DNA of 64,000 nucleotides from the NCBI GenBank assembly GCA_027559495.1, contig JAMXSV010000028.1, positions 186,001-250,000 on the forward strand. Direction: 5' to 3'. Shown here one piece after another: positions 56,641 through 64,000 of this stretch. The position numbers were made by a program, and so were the translations under genes. The number at the start of each line of letters is the position of its first letter. The first letter of the stretch is position 1. The DNA is from Aurifilum marmelostoma (taxonomy: Eukaryota; Ascomycota; Sordariomycetes; Diaporthales; Cryphonectriaceae). Under the pieces are notes generated by a model. It made no database searches and was not told where the DNA came from. It saw nothing but the letters and a program-made list of their open reading frames with translations.

Positions 56641-58081
56641 GACGAGTTCGCAGGGCAGTGGACCGGCTAAGAGTACCAACGACGTACGTTCTAGAGAGCC
56701 CCCGATGGCCTCTATCTTTCTTGCGAACCCGTGGACCTCAGGATTGTTGTTGTGCGTGTATATTGTTCCTGGGCAGTGGACCGGCCGTGGTATATTATGT
56801 ATAGGTTCAAATCGAGAGGGAGAGAGATCTTAGAAGTGTGCACGTGGCCATGCAGGTCCCCCTGGGAAGGGGGATGGGAGGGATAGAAAAGTACGATATT
56901 ACTATCTGTCGGTGCTAGCCAAAAGGTATGTGACAGTTTGAAAGGGACCCCCATCCATGGTAATTTACATGGCCCTCAAAGTTACGACATCCATCTGCCA
57001 GGGGGACCGCTGGTTTGATTCCTGGGGGTGGGCGTTTTTTGGCCTTAGACAGGCCAATACGTAAAGAGACCATGTGCCTGCACATGTCATCGGGCCGCAG
57101 AAGGCTACCGTCCCAACTAGATGCCTGATCGATCGCGACTAATGCCGGCAGACAAGCAAAAAGATGTCGTCTTTAGTGTGGGGTCCTCTATTTAGATCGG
57201 AGCCGTACGTGCAAGCAGCCGAGAGCTGAAAGTGCTAGGAACAGAGAGTGCAATCTTAATTTTCTTATGAGAGGAGCAGATAAGTTTCCGTTCACCGCTG
57301 TGAAGCTTGGACCGTGGAGTGAGCACGGCGTGTAGTCGTAATCCTGAGATAGAAAGTCGAGGAGAGGAGGGCATGATGGAGCCGAGAAACCGGTAGATGT
57401 TGACCCAGGTGTTCTGTGGTCAAGCAAGACAAGGACGAAGCCTCCGAGCAATATCCTCAGCAGCAGACGACTCGGGTGCATGATAGAGAGCTCAGTCCTG
57501 CCCACGGCGCATTGGTTTCGAACCCATCGTACCGACAAACGGCAAGGTTTATGCCGACACTCGCGTTGTGGGAACTTGGACGCAATTTGTGGACCAAAGG
57601 AGCGAACTAGTAAAATTTATATCAACATGGCTCGGTCGATCCTATCCATAAAGAAACATCTCATCCTGGGATCACGCTCGTCCTTGCTTGCCATCAACGC
57701 AGCCTTCTGATCAATCTGTATGTAACTTTTCGGCCCGTTTTGGTATTTTCTCCGAGGACGGAGAAGGGGGAGAAGGCTACCTCCAGGGCTGGGCCACACA
57801 GCACAGTAATTACATAGTACAATATCGTATAGACTATGACCATGTAAGTAGTCCACTTGGTGATCAAGACACCGACTCATGACATTAGGGTTCGCTACAG
57901 TGCTCCCACATGATACTATTGTCCGTAAAGTATCATGGTAGTATCACAAAAGAACATACTTTATCTTGTCTTCCCAACGCGGTGGCATACACCTGTGAGA
58001 CTTGTGGATCTCATTTCGAGTTCGCCAGGGCGATGTCGTTTCAGAAACATTATTCCTTCGCGTCTCTCCCTTTCTGTAAAA

Positions 58082-58090
58082 TATAAAAGG
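58082..58090 (+). promoter_or_regulatory. TATA element upstream of the second GMC gene
   Basis: TATAAAAGG, a strong TATA-box match, 428 bases before the start codon and just upstream of a pyrimidine tract. If it is used, the leader would be several hundred bases long or contain an intron. Assigned by sequence match only. Confidence 0.4.
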
Positions 58091-58158
58091 GCGGCTGTCG
58101 CAGGTCGAGAAAAGCAGACGACAGCCAGACTTCCCTTCGAGTCCAGTCTACCATTATT

Positions 58159-58177
58159 CCCCCCCCCCCCCCCCCCC
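58159..58177. repeat. C19 homopolymer
   Basis: Nineteen consecutive C residues on the plus strand in the upstream region of the second GMC gene, the longest homopolymer that I found in the window. Confidence 0.85.
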
Positions 58178-58517
58178 TTTAGATATGGGTAGTACATACG
58201 TAGTCTCGGTATTACGAGCCGTGGGGCACTGGGTTGTTCCGCTGCCACTATTACTATTGAGGAGGAGGCAGACCACATGTGCAGGCAAAAGGATCCCCCC
58301 TCTTGAGATGAGGACCCGTTCCCGCTCCACCGCCACCTCTGGCGATAATCCCGCCACTCGCAGTCCCAGTTCTCATCATGATGGTCTATAAGATCTGTAA
58401 AACCGCGCCCTTGAGCTGATTCGCCCGTCTTTTTGCGCTCGCAACACGAGCTTGCTTTGGCCCAAAACTCGTTTCAATTTGAGTCGCCGCCACCGAGATC
58501 GTCGGCATTCATTAATC

Positions 58518-60416
58518 ATGGTGTCGTTTCCGGTGAGACGCTGCTCTTGGGCATCGCTTCTCGTGTGTCTCCTGAGCGTTGCCAGTCCCGTCGGCGGACA
58601 GCGCCTCCCTGAATCGTTCTTTGGTGTGCCAGGAACAAACGCCACCTATGACTATGTCATTGTGGGCGGTGGCACGGCCGGCCTGACACTGGCGACGCGG
58701 CTTGCCGAGGGAAATGCCAGTGTTGCCGTGGTCGAGGCCGGTGGGTTCTATGAGACGGACAATGGCAACCTCAGCGTCGTGCCTGGCTACGCGACCTACT
58801 TCACGGGCAGCGAGGTGACCAACTTCCAGCCGCTGATCGACTGGGGCATTGCCACCACCGAACAAGCTGCGCCCATCTCGCGAAGGCTTCACTACGCCCG
58901 GGGAAAGACCCTGGGCGGGTCCAGCGCCAGGAATTATTTCCTGTACCAGAGGCCGACCATCGACAGCATGCAGAAGTGGGCTGACGAGGTCGGCGACGAC
59001 AGCTTCACCTGGGACAACATGCTTCCCTATTTCAAGAAGTCGGTCAACTACACGGCCTTTGCCAACGGTTCCTACACCAACTCCAGCAATCTCCAGGACC
59101 CGGCAGCCTTCGAGCCGAGCGGCGGACCCGTGCAGGTCTCGTTCAGCAACTCGGTGGACCCCTTCGGAACCTGGGCACGACTTGCCTTTATCGGGGCGGG
59201 CATGCCTCAGATTACTGGTCTCAGCAGCGGGAAACTGCTCGGTTCTGCATACGCCGTCCTGACGGTCGACCCCAAGAACGGGCAGCGGTCCTCTTCCGAG
59301 GCCTCGTTCCTGCGCTCCGCCATCGACGCCAGGCTGCCCGGCCTGACCATCTACAAGAACACCCTGGCAACCCAGATCCAGTTCGGCTCAAGCAACGGCA
59401 CCGGCGCTCGTGCTACCGGCGTCTCCGCCCTCACGGCAGGCACCTTCGGCACTGGCTCTGTGGAGTTCACCCTCACGGCCCGCAACGAGGTGATCCTGTC
59501 TGCCGGTGCATTCCAGTCACCCCAGCTCCTCATGGTCTCCGGCATTGGCAACTGCACCGAGCTGAGCGAGTTCGACATTGAGTGCCGTCGTAACCTCCCA
59601 GGCGTGGGCAGCAACCTCTGGGACCACCCCATCTTTGGCTCTGCCCGCCGGGTCAACGTCCAGACGGCCTCCGCCTCGCTCAACAACCCGAGCCTGGCCG
59701 CCGAGCTCGTGGCGACATACCTCAGCACGGGCGGCGGACCCCTCAGCATCTTTGGCCCGGGCTACTACGGGTGGGAGAAGCTGCCCGAGCCCTACCGCAG
59801 CAACCTCACCAACAGCACCCGCGCAGTCCTCGACGCGTCCTTCCCGTCCGACTGGCCCGAGATCGAGTGGCTCCCCGTCTCGGCCTACAACGGCGACAAC
59901 GAGAACAAGCAGGCCGAGGACCCCAAGGACGGGCACAACTACGCCACCATCAACGCCTGCCTGGTGGCGCCTCTGTCGCGCGGCTCCGTGAAGCTGGCCA
60001 GCCGCGACATGCTGACCCTGCCCAGGGTCGACCCCGGCTGGCTCACCAGCCCTGCGGACCTGGAGCTGGCGGTGCTGGCGTTCAGGCGCCAGCGTGCCAT
60101 CTGGGACTCCCTGGCCGTGATGGGCGTGGCGGATGCCGAGGAGGCGTATCCCGGTTCGGGCGTGCAGACGGACGAGGAGATCAAGGCGTGGATCGGCGAG
60201 AGCATGACGACCGTCTATCACGCCAGCGGCACGTGCAAGATGGGAGTGGCGACAGACGAGTCGGCTGTGGTGGACAGCAACGGCCTTGTCTTTGGGTTTG
60301 ACAACCTGAGGGTGGTGGACACGAGCGCCATGCCGTTCTTGACTCCTGGGCATCCGCAGAGCGTTGCCTATGCCATGGCTGAGAGGCTGGCCGATGTCAT
60401 ACTAGATCAGCTCTGA
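58518..60416 (+). CDS. Secreted GMC-type FAD oxidoreductase, intronless
   Basis: 632 residues from the ATG at 58518, which starts a clean signal peptide (RRCSWASLLVCLLSVASPVGG). The FAD fold follows as DYVIVGGGTAGLTLATRLAEG and VAVVEAGG. GMC signature 1 lies around ARGKTLGGSSARNYFLYQR and signature 2 around EVILSAGAFQSPQLLMVSGIG. Active-site residues sit in VYHASGTCKMG and LTPGHPQSVAYA. Eight or more Asn-X-Ser/Thr sites suggest glycosylation. The layout fits the AA3-like dehydrogenases and oxidases that act on alcohols, and also those of secondary-metabolite clusters (patulin or citrinin type dehydrogenases). Substrate unassigned. Third-position GC is very high, unlike the other GMC gene at 26.3 kb. 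Confidence 0.94.
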   Translation: MVSFPVRRCSWASLLVCLLSVASPVGGQRLPESFFGVPGTNATYDYVIVGGGTAGLTLATRLAEGNASVAVVEAGGFYETDNGNLSVVPGYATYFTGSEVTNFQPLIDWGIATTEQAAPISRRLHYARGKTLGGSSARNYFLYQRPTIDSMQKWADEVGDDSFTWDNMLPYFKKSVNYTAFANGSYTNSSNLQDPAAFEPSGGPVQVSFSNSVDPFGTWARLAFIGAGMPQITGLSSGKLLGSAYAVLTVDPKNGQRSSSEASFLRSAIDARLPGLTIYKNTLATQIQFGSSNGTGARATGVSALTAGTFGTGSVEFTLTARNEVILSAGAFQSPQLLMVSGIGNCTELSEFDIECRRNLPGVGSNLWDHPIFGSARRVNVQTASASLNNPSLAAELVATYLSTGGGPLSIFGPGYYGWEKLPEPYRSNLTNSTRAVLDASFPSDWPEIEWLPVSAYNGDNENKQAEDPKDGHNYATINACLVAPLSRGSVKLASRDMLTLPRVDPGWLTSPADLELAVLAFRRQRAIWDSLAVMGVADAEEAYPGSGVQTDEEIKAWIGESMTTVYHASGTCKMGVATDESAVVDSNGLVFGFDNLRVVDTSAMPFLTPGHPQSVAYAMAERLADVILDQL

Positions 60417-62150
60417 TAAGTCGAATATCAATTTTTTTTGTTTGTTTTGGCTGAGTATCGATAACTTCGTGTGGTAATATTCTCAGTGCCAGCCAACCAT
60501 TTGCTGGCAGAGGGCAAGGTTGTTTTTCGTCATCCTTCGGTCGTCAAAACCCACGGTCTTGTAGACGTTACCTTGAGTTTGTGCCATCTAGATCTGAGTG
60601 ACTTTTCGTCAGCCATCTCCAGAATCTCCGCGTATGCACTGTCCAGATTCTCAGTGACCTCGAACATCCGCGGTCAGGTCTCATTCTTCAGTAGTATTGG
60701 GATGACACTTTCAAAGACAACGTTTGTGCACAAGCTTGCATCGATATTCAGAGCATCTGAACATTTGTCTATCCAGTCCTTCAAATTTCTACTCCTAGCC
60801 ACTAAACAAAAAAGAGCAGGATGATCAACTCAAGAAGGTCTTGAGCCAGAACGTCCGGTATCGACTACCCTATCGGACTTCAGGTCGTAGGCGACGCAGA
60901 CAACCAAGGGGAAATGGATGGTACAGCGACGTGACCTGGCGCCTCCCAGTATCAACAACCCTACTCATCAAAGACAGGCTGCTTCCAATAAGTAAATAGA
61001 TCATCGGTGTCAGTGCTTTGGCATTGATATGCGCCCTGGGCCAAGACGTCGAGAGCGGCCTCCGCGTAGCACCGACCGTGGCCTGGGCCATGCCTCAGTT
61101 GATCCATACCCCGTAGGACGCCATAAAGAAGGGAGGCCGCAGACGTTAACGTCTGGTCGATGAGCTCAGATCTCGTGATGGTCCGAGTGATGGGTTTTTC
61201 CATGCCAGCCGATCACTGCAACCACAAGCCACTTTTAATTAATTATATAGTCCAGGGGCCTCCAAGCTCAACAAATCTTTAAGCTGTAATTGTCGAATTG
61301 TATTCCCAGCGCACCTGGAGTTCGTCAACCTAGGCCAGTAGGTTAGTCTTCTAGTCTGGAGCAATAATGAAGGCCTTGGATCCCAACCATGGCGTATGAG
61401 CTGATGCTCTGGTCAAGGTTGGGGATATCATGCCGTAAATAATCAGGAAGCAGTTCACACCGCGACATATAGGGAACCATGGGACCATCATCCTTTGGGA
61501 CAAAGGCTGTGGGACTGTCCCCTGTGAAGTAGACATGGACCAGCTCACCTGATCATGCCGGAGAATTATAATTAGGGAGACCTAGGTAGGGTGTCGTACC
61601 GAACATGTGGTTTTCTCCTTAAGCCCAAGGGCGACGCGTCTTGGCGGGTTTTGGAATTCTGCTACAAAATGGCTTCGCTCGGACACAAGTTCGGCAATAG
61701 TAACGAGGAGATCCAATCGCCGTCCTCGAGAATCGTTGTTCAAGGAGGCGTGTGACAAGTGTCGGGTCCAGTCGTGAAGGTGTTTCGGATCTGTTTTGGG
61801 GGGTTCTTCTTTTGGCTGGGATGCCAATATCTGCGGCCCGCCGGTCGTGGATCAGTTCCAGCAGTGCGTGGACAAGGGTTTCACCGCCTCAAGCACGACA
61901 CGCAATGGATATATAGAGATGGGATGGTAATCTGGTGATTTCATCTCAGTAATTAATACTTTCTGAGATTCTTACCTGTTCTTGTTGCACCTTGATCTTT
62001 GAATTCAACTCATCACCTATAGTGTATTAATCTTTTTTTTCTTTCTTGACTTCTGGTATTCCAAAGACCGTTCCCGGTATCCAACAGTGCATTAACGACG
62101 GGCTTTGGAAGACCCCAACATATGAACAAAGGATACATTGTTCTGAGAAA
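60417..62150. other. Intergenic stretch with one small reading frame
   Basis: About 1.7 kb. The minus strand has an ATG-started 80-residue frame at 60961-61203 (MEKPITRTITRSELIDQ ... TYWKQPVFDE). It has mixed, protein-like composition but no recognisable family, and may be the first exon of something decayed. Another minus frame at 61582-61827 has no ATG at its start. Nothing else can be supported. Confidence 0.45.
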
Positions 62151-62873
62151 ATGCTCAAGAAATTCAGAAAGAGTGTGAAAGTGGAGAGGAAGCGCGCTGT
62201 TAGCGACACGCTCGCGGCAGAAGAACCATACTGCCACGCCTGCGGCCAGCGAACACCAAATCGGAGCACCTTTGGCGGCAGCATCTCGTCTCAGCCCGGC
62301 GATCGGAACTCATGGCACAGCTCGTCGGCCTCGGACAGCGGGTACGGGAGTATCATGAGCAGCAGCGACTCGCAGACATCCGCCTCGCACGTCGAGAGTC
62401 TTGCCCCCTTTTCGATATCGACGCTGCCGCCTCCGAGGAGATGCACGACCTACTCTTCCAGCCTCTACTCGGACGACGTGGACCGGTGTGAGACGACGCT
62501 CCAGCCGATGCCAATTACCATCGAGGATGAAGACGAGGAGGAGGATCTGTTCGATCTACAGCCCGTGACGGCGGTAGAGTACCATGAGGACCACTTTGAC
62601 CTCCCGCCGAGGACGCTGAGCAATTATTCCAACAACTTCGCGCCCAAGTCAAGATTCGCACGGCTGAATGACATGCCAGTCGCGAGCCCGAGGGCCATCG
62701 TGCTGGCGGATGATGTCTTCGACCTGGGTGCTGGGATTGAAATAGCACAGGAGGAAGGAGAAGGCCTGGAGACAAAACGGAGAAGATGGCATCAGAGGGG
62801 GAAGTTATCGTCAGCCTCAACATGGCCCTCGAGGCTCAGGGGGCTGTCTCTAGGAAAGGCTAGCAAGGAGTGA
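62151..62873 (+). CDS. Small Ser-rich hypothetical protein
   Basis: 240 residues from the first ATG in this frame at 62151. The frame is open further upstream to 62046 but without an ATG. The start MLKKFRKSVKVERKRAV is basic. A CHACG pair of cysteines near residue 30 is the only candidate metal-binding element. The middle is Ser-rich (SSSASDSGYGSIMSSSDS), then an acidic block (EDEDEEEDLFDL) and a basic C-terminus. This composition and the absence of hydrophobic core suggest a largely disordered fungal protein. I do not recognise the family; an upstream exon is possible. Confidence 0.6.
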   Translation: MLKKFRKSVKVERKRAVSDTLAAEEPYCHACGQRTPNRSTFGGSISSQPGDRNSWHSSSASDSGYGSIMSSSDSQTSASHVESLAPFSISTLPPPRRCTTYSSSLYSDDVDRCETTLQPMPITIEDEDEEEDLFDLQPVTAVEYHEDHFDLPPRTLSNYSNNFAPKSRFARLNDMPVASPRAIVLADDVFDLGAGIEIAQEEGEGLETKRRRWHQRGKLSSASTWPSRLRGLSLGKASKE

Positions 62874-64000
62874 GCAGGATTCACATGCAGAGTGACGTCC
62901 TATAAACATAGCGAAAGAAGCCTTTACGGGCAATCAATATACACAGAATTACTTGTTCAGGGCTTGCAAGGATGCATGGGGTGGTTCTCCTGGCCATGCA
63001 AGAGTTATGTGACTATCATCAAGTGCATGCAGACAGAGAGCCGTAGACTGATATGGTATGCAGCCATTCTCAGGTATGCAATCATATCAAAGCTACATGG
63101 GCAGAGGACTTTGACCTCACTAAAGCTAGAGAGAGGAGATAGATCGGAAGGATTATCATGAGCATACAAGGCCTGCGAGAAACTTGATGCTAGGCAGGCC
63201 GTGGGTGACAATCAGACTTTGCCGATTTCTCGATGTATGCTGTTTGGGCCAATTACACGAACCTTGCGACTTTCTCAAGTTGAACATCATGCCATGCGGC
63301 CTGACCAAATATCCCATAATGGCCAGTATCAATGTCGCCACACGTGAATCCGACGGAATCAGAACATTGCTCACGGCTGTGCCGTATATGCCACGATGCA
63401 CTTCTACATCGTGGGACAAGTCGCCTAGGGTTTTCTGACGCCGAAACTGACCTGAACGGAGTACTTGATCCACTAATAAGACGGGCAACAGCTCTTCGTC
63501 GGGAGAGGACTTATGATCCTCAAACAAGCTTTCGATGAGTAGCTAGGGGTCCAAGGGAACTCACTTGAAATCATCAGACAGCGCCGTGGGGAGCAGTTTT
63601 GTGAGAGCAGGACAGAGGACCTGTCGGTGACCAAGAAATAGCGTCCAGATCAGAACATCAATGCCCTTGATTTGTAGATGTAGACTTAATTTTCGAAGTA
63701 AAAGAATGGGATGGGAGGAGAACCCCAAAGTATTGATTGATGTCGACTAGCTGCTAGGCGTTCGTAACCGCGCTGCGGGAGGTTATAACGGTCTAGGGCC
63801 TGACTTGATAGATTATTGGATGGTGTCGCCACCGAAAGAGGATGTTGGTGCAGTTGAGGATGATTTCCCAGGCCTACGCAGCCCTTTCTTTGATTCCTTT
63901 TCTTTGTTGTGTTCTTGTCCACTTGTTTCGGTATTTTGTGTTCTTTCACTGGCAAGATTTGCCCCATAAAGTTAAGGGATAACCACAACGGGATCTCACT
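62874..64000. other. Intergenic stretch to the window end
   Basis: About 1.1 kb. Short frames without conserved content; no RNA gene or repeat was seen. Confidence 0.5.

Larger units (their letters stand above)
56641..58517. other. Divergent intergenic region, lower complexity
   Basis: About 1.9 kb between divergent genes. It holds a B-box-like word near 57030 and another near 57505 without a matching tRNA fold, a TATA element at 58082, and a C19 run at 58159-58177. No coding content can be supported. Confidence 0.55.

Noticed and set aside
57470..57600. tRNA-like minus-strand segment with GGGTTCGAAACC and a CCCAC/GTGGG outer stem
   Set aside because: T arm and acceptor positions are offset by three bases from a tRNA and no anticodon arm forms.
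60961..61203. 80-residue minus-strand frame
   Set aside because: Plausible composition but unrecognised and without supporting context; kept only as a note in the intergenic entry.

Overview
The window looks like nuclear DNA of a filamentous ascomycete, most likely a Sordariomycete. Genes carry short introns of roughly 50 to 115 bases with GT...AG borders and CTAAC/CTGAC-like branch sites. Coding GC is high. Several products are recognisably Pezizomycotina proteins (PAM17, SLX9, a DEN1-type protease, a PTH11-like receptor, a DUF7025-type AAA+ ATPase). No CRISPR array, rRNA gene, sound tRNA gene, intact transposon or viral gene was found.

Layout. 0-0.75 kb (-): end-truncated Ser/Thr/Ala-rich single-pass membrane protein. 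3.8-5.7 (+): RRM-like protein. 6.5-8.5 (-): chromodomain protein. 8.8-9.0: an 18% GC island. 9.5-10.4 (+): PAM17 of the mitochondrial import motor. 10.9-12.7 (-): UBA4, the E1-like/rhodanese enzyme of urmylation and tRNA thiolation. 13.2-13.9 (+): SLX9, ribosome biogenesis. 15.0-16.6 (-): DEN1/SENP8-like protease. 18.7-22.2 (-): a long disordered protein of unknown function. 24.1-25.8 (+): APC-family permease. 26.3-28.6 (+): secreted GMC oxidoreductase with seven exons. 29.0-30.3 (+): MYND zinc-finger protein. 30.7-33.0 (-) and 33.4-37.2 (+): a head-to-head pair, a STAND-like protein with a degenerate P-loop region and a large AAA+ ATPase with a prion-like tail. 38.2-39.8 (-): GT32 mannosyltransferase-like protein. 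43.1-44.9 (+): acyltransferase-3 membrane protein. 48.4-49.5 (-): RNA ligase of the Deinococcus DRB0094 type. 51.8-53.5 (-): TPT-family transporter. 55.4-56.6 (-): PTH11/SAT4-like seven-helix protein. 58.5-60.4 (+): second secreted GMC oxidoreductase, one exon. 62.2-62.9 (+): small Ser-rich protein.

Most of these are ordinary single-copy housekeeping or accessory genes without one shared pathway. The clearest functional grouping is the divergent STAND-like/AAA+ pair, which has the look of a fungal innate-recognition or stress locus. The permease and first GMC enzyme are adjacent and co-oriented, but nothing proves a metabolic cluster.

The most striking signal is that UBA4, SLX9 and the DEN1-like gene, three consecutive conserved genes between 10.9 and 15.6 kb, need five separate one-base corrections. 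Each is one extra base in a run of five or six C or G. Shortening each run by one gives uninterrupted family-like proteins. This points to systematic homopolymer length error in the assembly, or less likely to real slippage decay. A second striking signal is a six-base micro-exon in the TPT transporter gene.
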